Shown: positions 1 through 8,110 of the stretch, piece after piece
Layout of the letters: each line of letters begins with the position of its first letter
How positions within the stretch are numbered: position 1 is the stretch's first letter
NCBI GenBank assembly: GCA_011051855.1
Contig: DRKG01000495.1
Coordinates: 1-10,390, forward strand
Source: a bacterium
GTDB taxonomy: Bacteria; Planctomycetota; UBA1135; UBA2386
DNA length: 10,390 nucleotides
Reading direction: 5' to 3'
The notes under the pieces: model-generated
Databases searched by the model: none
What the model saw: only the letters and a program-made list of their open reading frames with translations
What the model was told of the DNA's origin: nothing
Translations under genes and position numbers: made by a program

Positions 1-1361
<1,361 letters not shown>

Positions 1362-1417
1362 CGACGGATGCTCGACGATCGCGACCGGGCGGGCAAGACG
1401 CTGGCGCAGCCTGGCGC

Positions 1418-2344
1418 CTACGTCGCGACCCGCATCGACGACGAACCGCCTTGATCGACGTCGCTCGGCGGCAGGTCGTCGCCGCGGCGCAGCACGTCGA
1501 ACAGCACCAGCCCCCGGCCGCTGCGCTTGACCTGGTACATCAGCTGGTCGGCTCGCGCGACCAGTTGCTCGACGCTCTCGGGTGCCGACAGCACGGTCAA
1601 TACACCGATGCTGAAGTCGATGTCGAACGGCTGCCTCCAGGCGGCGCGCGCCAAGCGCTTCTGTAGCCGCGTGATCACCCGGCCGGCGCCGGCGTCGTCG
1701 GTGCCGGGCAGCAGCAGCACGAACTCGTCGCCGCCGAGCCGGGCGACCATGTCGAGAGCGCGCAGATCCTCCTGCAGGGCCAGCGCGATGCGACGCAGCA
1801 GGGCGTCGCCGGCGCCATGGCCGAACGTGTCGTTGACGCTCTTGAAGCCGTCGACGTCGATGTAGGCGAGCGAGAACGGCACGCCGTGCCGGTGGCCGCG
1901 CCGCACTTCGCGAGCCGCGGCACTCCAGAACGCCCGCCGATTGTGCACCGACGTCAACGGGTCGGTGCCGGCCAGCCGCCGCGCGTTGTCTAGTTCCTCT
2001 CGCAGCGTCGCCAGCACCAGGCCGAACAGCTGGAAGGCGATCGTCAGCACGATCAGGTTGACGACTTCGAGCGTGGGTTCGACGCCGTCGGAGTGCAGGA
2101 TCAGATCGATCACCAACCACGATCCCGCACAGAGCAGGGCGGTGATCGCGCCCGCGAGCCGCCCGAGCACCCACGCCGCCAGCGAAATCGGCAGCAGGTA
2201 GGCCAGGCTGGCGGCGATCTCGGCGCGGCTCAGCCAATCCAGGCCGGCGACCAGCACGACCAGCGCGGCGGTGACGACGGCGGCACGGGCTGCGCCCATC
2301 GCCATCAACCGATTCAGGTTGCGTTCCCGCCATCCGCTCTTCAT
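1418..2344 (-). CDS. Membrane-bound diguanylate cyclase (GGDEF domain)
   Basis: Makes cyclic di-GMP from two GTP at the inner membrane. The 308-residue protein has four predicted transmembrane helices (about 20-37, 44-61, 64-84, 92-113) with very short loops, and no recognised periplasmic sensor domain. A short linker leads into a complete GGDEF domain: DPLTSVHNRRAF (128-139), the metal-binding YIDVDGFKSVND (161-172) and canonical RLGGDEF with GGDEF at 204-208. The product-inhibition I-site RxxD is intact as RALD (195-198), exactly five residues before GGDEF. The enzyme is therefore expected to be active and feedback inhibited (family knowledge). The ATG at 2344 is preferred because it precedes a normal charged N-terminus. 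A GTG at 2407 directly abuts the dnaJ-type stop and would add 21 residues, but that stretch has atypical ATT and CGT/CCT codons. The gene sits between a DnaJ-type gene and an ABC-F gene, all leftward. Confidence 0.93.
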   Translation of the reverse strand: MKSGWRERNLNRLMAMGAARAAVVTAALVVLVAGLDWLSRAEIAASLAYLLPISLAAWVLGRLAGAITALLCAGSWLVIDLILHSDGVEPTLEVVNLIVLTIAFQLFGLVLATLREELDNARRLAGTDPLTSVHNRRAFWSAAAREVRRGHRHGVPFSLAYIDVDGFKSVNDTFGHGAGDALLRRIALALQEDLRALDMVARLGGDEFVLLLPGTDDAGAGRVITRLQKRLARAAWRQPFDIDFSIGVLTVLSAPESVEQLVARADQLMYQVKRSGRGLVLFDVLRRGDDLPPSDVDQGGSSSMRVAT

Positions 2345-2407
2345 CACCGCCGACGATAGGCCGCGGACGGCAATGAAACGAGGGCGAATCGCCGGCTCCA
2401 GCCCCAC

Positions 2408-3439
2408 CTATCTCTTGGCCGCGCCGCCGCGCACCGGCGGCGAGATCGCCGCAAGTCGTTCGAGCAACTGCTTCTGTTCGGCGCCCAGCGGCTCGGGCAA
2501 CGCCACCCGCACGACCAGCAAGAGATCGCCGCGCCCGCCACCCGCGCGGTGGAGCCCTTGGCCACGCAGCCGCAGCTTCTCGCCGGCGCGCGTGCCGGCC
2601 GGGATGCGCGCGGTCGCCGTGCCACCAGGCACGGCGATGTCGACCTTGGTGTCGCGCAACAGATCCCACGGCGCAATCACGACGTCCGCTTCCACGTCGC
2701 CACCGCGCCGCAGGCGGTAGACGTCGTCGTCGACCAGATGCAGGGTCAGCAGCAGGTCTCCGGGGCCGGCAGCCCCCGGTTGCCCGAGGCCGCGCAGGCG
2801 CAGCACCTGGCGGTCGCGCACGTCGTCCGGGATCTTCAGTTCGATGCGCTTGTCCTGGTTGACCGCGCCGAGCCCACCACACGCGGGGCAGGTGCCGCTC
2901 GCCAACCGGCCTTCGCCGCCGCAGGCCTCACACGGCACGCGCATGCGGAAGCCGAACGAACGCTTGCCGCCGCGCAGCGCCTCGCCGACCGTCAGTTCGA
3001 TGTCGGCCTCGGCATCGGCCCCGCGCTGGGGCGCCCGCCGCGTGCCCGCGCGCTGCCGACCGCTGCCGGTGAACATGTCGCCGAACATCTGCGCGAAGAA
3101 GTCCGAGAACCCGCCCCCACGCCCGGCACCTCCGAACATGCGCGCAAACTCCTCTGGATCGACGCGGTGGTAGCCGCCCGCGCCCGGGGCCCCCTGGAAC
3201 TCCTGCCCGTGGCGCCAGTTGGCCCCCAGTTCGTCGTAGCGCTTGCGCTTTTCGGGGTCGCTGAGCACTTCGTGCGCCTCGGCGATCGCTTTGAACTTCT
3301 TCTCGACCTGTTCACGCTCGCTCTCGGGGTGGCGGTCGGGATGCCACTCCTTGGCGAGGCGCCGGTAGGCCCGCTTGATCTCGTCGGCATCGGCGTCGCG
3401 GCCGACGCCGAGGGTCTGGTAGTAGTCCTGGAACTGCAT
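2408..3439 (-). CDS. DnaJ-type co-chaperone with two CXXCXGXG motifs
   Basis: J-domain protein that would stimulate ATP hydrolysis by a DnaK (Hsp70) partner and deliver unfolded clients in the cytoplasm. In 343 residues it has an N-terminal J domain (about 5-72) with HPD at 33-35, and a Gly/Phe-rich region (about 82-125). A short cysteine region has CEACGGEG (170-177) and CPACGGLG (184-191), followed by the two C-terminal beta domains (about 197-330) with LRLRGLGQPG and LRLRGQG motifs. Standard DnaJ carries four CXXCXGXG motifs binding two zinc ions. Only two are present here, so at most one zinc centre is possible, placing it between DnaJ and the zinc-free CbpA type. The ATG at 3439 is chosen because the J domain begins immediately and a GGGGG stretch lies six bases upstream. 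Upstream in-frame sequence to 3544 does not resemble a J protein. It heads a leftward gene group and diverges from the secreted-protein gene. Confidence 0.93.
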   Translation of the reverse strand: MQFQDYYQTLGVGRDADADEIKRAYRRLAKEWHPDRHPESEREQVEKKFKAIAEAHEVLSDPEKRKRYDELGANWRHGQEFQGAPGAGGYHRVDPEEFARMFGGAGRGGGFSDFFAQMFGDMFTGSGRQRAGTRRAPQRGADAEADIELTVGEALRGGKRSFGFRMRVPCEACGGEGRLASGTCPACGGLGAVNQDKRIELKIPDDVRDRQVLRLRGLGQPGAAGPGDLLLTLHLVDDDVYRLRRGGDVEADVVIAPWDLLRDTKVDIAVPGGTATARIPAGTRAGEKLRLRGQGLHRAGGGRGDLLLVVRVALPEPLGAEQKQLLERLAAISPPVRGGAAKR

Positions 3440-3639
3440 CGCGTACCCCCGCTCTAGCGCCTGCTGAGGAGCAACGCAATCCACAGATTGGGCCAGGCAA
3501 TGCAGGGATCTCTGCTCGGGTCTCCGATCACGGCTACACCCCATCGGAGGGCGGCTCCCGTCAGCCTACGGCGTATGATGCGCAGCATCCCGGCAGCCGG
3601 TTGGCTGCGTGGGTTCGTCTCCAACCAAGGACCACTCCC
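3440..3639. promoter_or_regulatory. Divergent intergenic region with dyads and candidate promoter
   Basis: This 200-base stretch separates the leftward DnaJ-type gene from the rightward secreted-protein gene and must hold the 5' signals of both. On the plus strand, TATGAT (3574-3579) matches five of six bases of a sigma-70 -10 box, but no convincing -35 lies at the right distance. Three inverted repeats are visible. CTCCGAT (3522-3528) pairs with ATCGGAG (3543-3549) across 14 bases. GATGC-GCA-GCATC spans 3577-3589. GCAGCC-GGTT-GGCTGC spans 3593-3608 and would form a hairpin in the leader of the secreted-protein mRNA. I did not find a CIRCE element or a convincing sigma-32 promoter facing the DnaJ-type gene, so heat-shock control is not supported. 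Confidence 0.4.
3627..3631 (+). promoter_or_regulatory. Shine-Dalgarno site deciding the start at 3640
   Basis: AAGGA lies eight bases before the ATG at 3640. It selects this start over the in-frame TTG at 3601, and the resulting protein begins directly with a good signal peptide. Confidence 0.75.
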
Positions 3640-5385
3640 ATGTTCCGTCGAACCATGTTCGCGTCGCTCGCAGCGACGCTCGCGGTCGCTCTGCCCGCCC
3701 AGGGCTGCTTCGACACCGCGCTCGGCACCGACCTCATGCTCGGTGACGACGACACCGCCCAGGGCCTGGCGCTCGGCTTCACGTTCAACTTCGGCGGCGT
3801 CGCCTACACCGACATCTGCGTGTGCTCGAACGGCTACATCTGGCTCGGCCCCACCAGCCTCGCCGGTGGCGACTACACGCCGACCGAAGCCGAGCTGCTC
3901 AACGGCGCACCACGCATCTGCCCGCTGTGGACCGACTTCAACCCGAGTGCGGCCGGCGGCGGCCACGTCTACTTCGACAACTCGACGCCCGGCATCGCCA
4001 AGGTCACCTGGGCCGGCGTCTACGAGTACGGCGGCACCAACCCGGTGGAGGTGCAGGTCGTGCTCGACGCCAGCAGCAACATCACCATCACCTATGGTCC
4101 GAACGCCGCGATCGGCGGCTCGCTGAGCGCCAACGTGATCATCGGCGCCAGCCCCGGTGGCGGCGCTGCGTCGAACCCGGTGTCGTTCGCGACGTTGCCG
4201 GTGACGATCACCCAGGACACGTTCGCCGACGTGCAACCGACGGGTGCTCCCATCTCGATCTCCAACCTGCAGATGATCTGGACGCCGACGATGCCGGGCT
4301 ACATCGCCGCGGCCAACAGCTGCACGATGAACCCCTTGCCGGGACCGGCCTACAGCGAGAACGTCGGAGCCGGCTGCCCGCCCTTCCAGGGCTCGGCGCT
4401 CTACGAGACCTTCGGGGCCGGGAGCACCGTCGACCTGAGCGGCCTCGACCTGACGTTCTTGCCCACGGGCACCGACTACGTCGTGCTGCCGGGCATTTCG
4501 CCGACCTACTTCACCGGCTACACGAACCAACTGGCGCTGGCTGACGACCAGACGGTGCAGGTCCCGCTGCCGTTCGCGTTCCCCTACAACGGCGCCACCG
4601 TCAACGCCGTCTGGGTGTCGTCGAATGGCTTCATCACGCTCGGCGCGACCGATCCGGGCAGCGGCTGCTGCACCGGTGCCCCGGCGGCGCTGCTCGCCGG
4701 CGATCCGCGCATCGCGGCCTGGTGGGCCGATCTGAACCCGTCCGCCGGTGGCGCCATCTACGCCGACCTCGACCCGGTCTCCGGCGAGTTCGTCATCAGC
4801 TTCGACCAGGTGCCGGAGTTCAACCAGAACAACGCGCAGACCTGTCAGATCGCGCTGTCGCCGATCGGCGACTTCACCCTGCGGTGGAGCAACGTGTCGA
4901 CGGCGACGCACACGTTCCTGACCGGCTACAGCGGCGGCAACGGTTCGCCCGACCCGGGCAGCCAGGACCTGTCGGCCGTCAACGGCACGTTGGTCTCGAA
5001 CACCGTCATCCTGCCACTCGCGCACAGCGCCTCGGCCGGGTCGACGCCGCAGGTCGGCGGCACCTTCAGCCTCGACGTCAGCAACATCGCTCCGACTCCG
5101 AACGGCAACGTCGTGGTGCTGTTCGTCAGCACCGAGAGCGCGGTGCCGCTGCCGCTGGACGGCCTCGGCATGACCGGCTGCACGGCCTACATCAACCTGC
5201 CGGCGCTCTACGCGCCGCTGAACCTGACCGCGGGCCAGGCGACGACGACGTTCTCGGTCCCGATCGCGGCGAACCCGTCGCTCTACGGCATGCAGCTCAT
5301 GTCGCAGGCGATCAGCGACGACCTGACGGCCAATGCGTTCGGCTTCATCGCCTCGAACGGCGTGCGCTGGACCCTCGGCCTGTAG
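3640..5385 (+). CDS. Secreted protein with two nidogen-like repeats and C-terminal module
   Basis: Exported protein of unknown function, 581 residues. A signal peptide (1-22, MFRRT then a hydrophobic core) ends in AQG before Cys23, compatible with signal peptidase I; the lipobox match is poor. Two homologous beta-rich units follow. Unit 1 (about 38-160) has SNGYIWLG (63-70) and APRICPLWTDFNPS (90-103). Unit 2 (about 300-430) has SNGFITLG (328-335) and DPRIAAWWADLNPS (355-368), each followed by Gly-Gly, a short linker and a VY/IY strand. This pattern resembles the NIDO (nidogen-like) beta-sandwich. The last ~120 residues contain GCTAYINLP, an isolated QA pair and a final SNGVRWTLGL, a terminal module I associate with secreted planctomycete proteins. 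About ten cysteines are consistent with disulfides outside the cytoplasm. A cell-surface or extracellular adhesive or structural role is an inference. No catalytic motif was recognised. Confidence 0.88.
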   Translation: MFRRTMFASLAATLAVALPAQGCFDTALGTDLMLGDDDTAQGLALGFTFNFGGVAYTDICVCSNGYIWLGPTSLAGGDYTPTEAELLNGAPRICPLWTDFNPSAAGGGHVYFDNSTPGIAKVTWAGVYEYGGTNPVEVQVVLDASSNITITYGPNAAIGGSLSANVIIGASPGGGAASNPVSFATLPVTITQDTFADVQPTGAPISISNLQMIWTPTMPGYIAAANSCTMNPLPGPAYSENVGAGCPPFQGSALYETFGAGSTVDLSGLDLTFLPTGTDYVVLPGISPTYFTGYTNQLALADDQTVQVPLPFAFPYNGATVNAVWVSSNGFITLGATDPGSGCCTGAPAALLAGDPRIAAWWADLNPSAGGAIYADLDPVSGEFVISFDQVPEFNQNNAQTCQIALSPIGDFTLRWSNVSTATHTFLTGYSGGNGSPDPGSQDLSAVNGTLVSNTVILPLAHSASAGSTPQVGGTFSLDVSNIAPTPNGNVVVLFVSTESAVPLPLDGLGMTGCTAYINLPALYAPLNLTAGQATTTFSVPIAANPSLYGMQLMSQAISDDLTANAFGFIASNGVRWTLGL

Positions 5386-5409
5386 TCCTGCCGACCCGGC
5401 CCCGCGCCC

Positions 5410-5432
5410 GGCACCGCCATTTCGGCGGTGCC
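5410..5432 (+). terminator. Perfect hairpin after the secreted-protein gene
   Basis: GGCACCGCC (5410-5418), loop ATTTC, and GGCGGTGCC (5424-5432) form a perfect 9-bp GC-rich stem beginning 24 bases after the stop codon. The position fits a transcription terminator for the upstream gene, but no T tract follows, so it is not a textbook intrinsic terminator. It could instead protect the mRNA 3' end or act as part of the leader of the gene starting at 5474. Confidence 0.5.
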
Positions 5433-5473
5433 ACCCCATCGCGCGGCCCGGGGCCGGCGCGTAACGTGCGGCG

Positions 5474-6241
5474 ATGGAATCCGATCCCCGCACGCGCCGC
5501 TTCGCGGTGCTGATCGACGCCGACAACGTCTCCGCCAAGACCACCGAAGGTCTCTTGGCGGAGGTCGCGAACTTCGGCACCGCGATCGTCAAACGCATCT
5601 ACGGCGACTGGACCCTGCCGTCGCTGAACGGCTGGAAGCCGATGCTGCTCGAGCACGCGATCCAACCGATCCAGCAGTTCCGCTACACGACCGGCAAGAA
5701 CGCCACCGACAGCGCGCTGATCATCGACGCGATGGACCTCTTGTACGAGGGCAAGCTCGACGGCTTCTGCCTGGTGTCCAGCGACAGCGACTTCACCCGC
5801 CTGGCGTCGCGCATCCGAGAGGAAGGCCTGACGGTGATCGGCTTCGGTGAGCGCAAGACGCCGCGCGCGTTCGTGACCGCGTGCGACCGGTTCATCCACA
5901 CCGAGATCCTGCGCGGCGCCGCCGCCGCCGACGACGAAGACGAGGACGAGCATGGCAAGCCGCGCGACCGGCTGCCGATCGACGACAAGCTGCTCGACCT
6001 GTTGCGCTGGGCGGTCGAAGCCAGCGAGGACGAAGAGGGCTGGGCCGACCTCGGCACCGTCGGCGCCAAGGTCATGAACCAGCAGCCCGACTTCGACGCG
6101 CGCAGCTACGGCTTCGGCAAGCTGTCGCGCCTGGTCGAGGCGACCGACGCATTCGAGATCGAACGCGAGACCAGCCCGAGCGGCCGGGTCGATATCCTGG
6201 TGCGCAGCAAGCCCAAGCCGAAGAAGCGCCGGCGGCGGTAG
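5474..6241 (+). CDS. NYN-domain putative ribonuclease with C-terminal LOTUS/OST-HTH domain
   Basis: Predicted metal-dependent RNA nuclease or RNA-binding regulator in the cytoplasm, 255 residues. The N-terminal NYN domain (about 9-147, PIN-like fold) has LIDADNVS with Asp15, Asp17 and Asn18, then KNATDSALIIDAMD with Asp79 and Asp85, and SSDSDF with Asp104 and Asp106. These are the acidic residues expected to bind the metal. An acidic linker (about 152-160, mostly Asp/Glu) joins a C-terminal winged-helix LOTUS/OST-HTH domain (about 167-245) with GWADLGTVGAKV and the conserved YGFGKLSRLVE. The protein ends in a Lys/Arg-rich tail. The NYN-LOTUS fusion is a known bacterial architecture; its RNA targets are generally uncharacterised. 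The ATG at 5474 gives the normal domain start. The gene stands alone between the hairpin and a convergent methyltransferase gene, whose stop is 10 bases away. Confidence 0.92.
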   Translation: MESDPRTRRFAVLIDADNVSAKTTEGLLAEVANFGTAIVKRIYGDWTLPSLNGWKPMLLEHAIQPIQQFRYTTGKNATDSALIIDAMDLLYEGKLDGFCLVSSDSDFTRLASRIREEGLTVIGFGERKTPRAFVTACDRFIHTEILRGAAAADDEDEDEHGKPRDRLPIDDKLLDLLRWAVEASEDEEGWADLGTVGAKVMNQQPDFDARSYGFGKLSRLVEATDAFEIERETSPSGRVDILVRSKPKPKKRRRR

Positions 6242-6251
6242 CGGCGCCGGT

Positions 6252-7064
6252 TCACGCCTGCGCCGACGGCTTGCGGTAGCAGCCGAGCAGACAGTGCTCC
6301 GGGTAGGGCCACCCCAGCGCCCGACAGGCGCGCATGCCCCACAGCTCGAGCTGGTGCAGGCTCTGAAACCTCGCGAACGTGCGGCAGTCGTCGAGCCGCA
6401 GGAACGCCTCTTCCCGCATGCCGACGGCGGCGAACTGGCGCTGCAGCGCCGAGCGCGTGTTCATGCGAAAACGCGTCGGGAACGTGTCCTTCGGCTGGGT
6501 ACCCCACAACCACGACTTGACCACGTGGCGCAGGCCCATCGGCGCCAGCCTGGTCAAGAGCGGCATCGGCGAAGCCGCGAACACGGTGAACACCACCGCC
6601 AGACCGCCGGGCGCGAGCGCGCGGGCGATCGCACGCGTGCAGGCGAGCGGATCGTCGATGTGCTCGGCGACCATGCGCATGGTGACCAGGTCGAACGCCT
6701 GCTGCCCATCGTAGGTATCGATGCCGCCCTGCACCTTCTCGTGCACCCACGGGTTCTCCTGCAGCGTCGGGTCGGGATCGACGCCGGTCAGCCGCCGGCA
6801 GCGCTTCGACAGCGCTTCGGCGAGGCCGAGATTGTTGGGGAACAACTCACGGCCGCAGCCGACGTCGAGCCAGCGCACTCCCGGCACCACCAGCCCGGCG
6901 ACCAGCGCCTCGTAGACGTCGTCGGGCGTGAAGTAGCCGTTCTGCTGGCGCATACGCGGACCCCAGCCGAGCTCGTGCCGGGCACCGTAGCGGCGGTGGA
7001 ACATCTGCCGGAGCGAGGCCTCGTCCGGCAGGCGCAGCAACAGGGGCTCTGGTCGTTCGCTCAC
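6252..7064 (-). CDS. Class I SAM-dependent methyltransferase, substrate unknown
   Basis: A 270-residue cytosolic protein with a Rossmann-type S-adenosylmethionine domain. Visible motifs are WLDVGCGREL (65-74, motif I, SAM binding), GVDPD (94-98, acidic end of strand 2), FDLVTMRMVAEH (124-135, around strand 4) and LAPGGLAVVFTV (about residue 150). This is typical of the Methyltransf_11/25 type that methylates small molecules. The C-terminal third, with several Trp, Tyr and Cys residues and a LLGCYRKP end, is probably the substrate part but gives no identity. The GTG at 7064 is preferred because it overlaps the TGA of the aldo/keto reductase in a 4-base GTGA, a common coupled arrangement. An upstream start at 7097 would add 11 residues and overlap the reductase more deeply. 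Co-transcription suggests that both enzymes may act on one metabolite, which is inference only. Confidence 0.9.
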   Translation of the reverse strand: MSERPEPLLLRLPDEASLRQMFHRRYGARHELGWGPRMRQQNGYFTPDDVYEALVAGLVVPGVRWLDVGCGRELFPNNLGLAEALSKRCRRLTGVDPDPTLQENPWVHEKVQGGIDTYDGQQAFDLVTMRMVAEHIDDPLACTRAIARALAPGGLAVVFTVFAASPMPLLTRLAPMGLRHVVKSWLWGTQPKDTFPTRFRMNTRSALQRQFAAVGMREEAFLRLDDCRTFARFQSLHQLELWGMRACRALGWPYPEHCLLGCYRKPSAQA

Positions 7065-8011
7065 GCCGGGAAGATCGCGTCCAGTTCGTCGAGGCACTCG
7101 GCGGACAGCGTCACCTCGAGCGCGGACAGGTTGTCGTCGAGCTGCCGGCGGTCGCGGGCGCCGACCAGCACTGCCGACACCCCGGGATGGCGCAGGCAGA
7201 AGGCGAGCGCGACCTGCGTGGCCGTCAGGTCGTAGCGTTCGGCCAGGGCAACCAAGCGCTGAGCCTGTTCGAGATGCGGCTCGCTCATGTAACGACCGAC
7301 GAACTGCGCCCCCGCCCGGTCGGTGGCGCGCGAGTTCGCCGGCGGGGTCTCACCCGGCCGGTACTTCCCGGTCAGCACCCCCTGGGCCAGCGGCGAGTAG
7401 ACCAACTGCCCGAGCCCTTCGCGCCGTGACGTCGGCACCACCGCCGCCTCGATGTCGCGGCGGTAGAGGTTGTAGAGCGGCTGGTTGCTGATCGGCACGT
7501 GCCAGCCCTCGGCGCGGCACAGCGCGACGACTTCGGCGATGCGCTCGGCCGGCCACATGCTGACGCCCCAGTAGAGCGCGTGTCCCTGTTGGATCAGGTC
7601 GTGCATCGCCAGTGCGGTCTCGCGCAGCGGCGTCTCGTCGTCGAACCGATGGCACTGATAGAGATCCACGTAGTCGGTGCCGAGCCGGCGCAGGGACGCC
7701 TTCAGCGACTCGTGCATGTGCTTGCGCGACAGCCCGCGGTCGTTGGCGTCGTCGCTCATCGGGAAGTAGCACTTGGTCGCCAACACCAGCCGGTTCCGCG
7801 GCAACTCCCGAATCGCCTGCCCGAGCGCGCGCTCGGCCTCGCCGCGGTTGTAGACGTCGGCGGTGTCGAACAGGTTCACGCCGCGCTCGAACGCGTGCGC
7901 GACCAGGTCGTGCGAGCCCCGGTCGTCGACGGCAGCACCGATGGTGAGCCAGGAGCCGAGGCCGATCGCCGAGACCTTCAGGCCGGAGCTGCCGAGGGAG
8001 CGGTAGTGCAC
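7061..8011 (-). CDS. Aldo/keto reductase, Kv-beta-like subgroup
   Basis: NADPH-dependent oxidoreductase of the AKR (beta/alpha)8 barrel superfamily, 316 residues, a full-length size. All four residues of the catalytic tetrad are visible: Asp49 and Tyr54 in FDTADVY, Lys80 in LATK, and His121 in LYQCHRFD. YSPLAQGVLTGKY (205-217) is typical of the Kv-beta-like and YajO/YdhF-type AKRs. VGARDRRQLDDN (283-294) forms the C-terminal cofactor-binding segment. The substrate cannot be read from the sequence; carbonyl reduction is the family reaction. The GTG at 8011 is chosen because the conserved YRSLGSSGLKVS start follows directly. The frame remains open for a further 1.4 kb upstream, which reflects GC-rich antisense sequence of other genes. 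On the minus strand TACAAC (8023-8018) resembles a -10 box only six bases before the GTG, so the transcript may be leaderless. The gene overlaps the following methyltransferase gene by four bases. Confidence 0.93.
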   Translation of the reverse strand: MHYRSLGSSGLKVSAIGLGSWLTIGAAVDDRGSHDLVAHAFERGVNLFDTADVYNRGEAERALGQAIRELPRNRLVLATKCYFPMSDDANDRGLSRKHMHESLKASLRRLGTDYVDLYQCHRFDDETPLRETALAMHDLIQQGHALYWGVSMWPAERIAEVVALCRAEGWHVPISNQPLYNLYRRDIEAAVVPTSRREGLGQLVYSPLAQGVLTGKYRPGETPPANSRATDRAGAQFVGRYMSEPHLEQAQRLVALAERYDLTATQVALAFCLRHPGVSAVLVGARDRRQLDDNLSALEVTLSAECLDELDAIFPA

Positions 8012-8110
8012 GCCAGCGTTGTAGCAGGCGGCCGGCGGTGCGGCCACAACGACGGGCCCCGGGCGGAACCGACACTGGCTCCCCCTGCCGTTTTCCGGGA
8101 TGCTGCCGGG
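8012..8110. promoter_or_regulatory. Divergent intergenic region, reductase / asparaginase operon
   Basis: Ninety-nine bases separate two divergent gene groups, so promoters for both should lie here. The only plausible box seen is TACAAC at 8023-8018 on the minus strand (four of six matches to TATAAT). A TTGTGG lies 20 bases further upstream, too far for a good -35. No plus-strand promoter is convincing, and no strong operator dyad was seen. Confidence 0.3.

Noticed and set aside
3440..3600. CIRCE or sigma-32 heat-shock control of the DnaJ-type gene
   Set aside because: No TTAGCACTC-N9-GAGTGCTAA dyad and no matching CTTGAA / CCCCAT pair was found upstream.
3703..3708. Lipobox cysteine making the secreted protein a lipoprotein
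   Set aside because: The residues before Cys23 are A-Q-G, lacking the Leu/Val/Ile normally at -3; cleavage by signal peptidase I is more likely.
3454..5598. A 714-codon open frame on the minus strand opposite the secreted-protein gene
   Set aside because: Composition is dominated by Arg, Gly, Ala and Val with no domain, and the opposite frame encodes a clear signal peptide and conserved repeats. Long antisense open frames are expected at this GC content.
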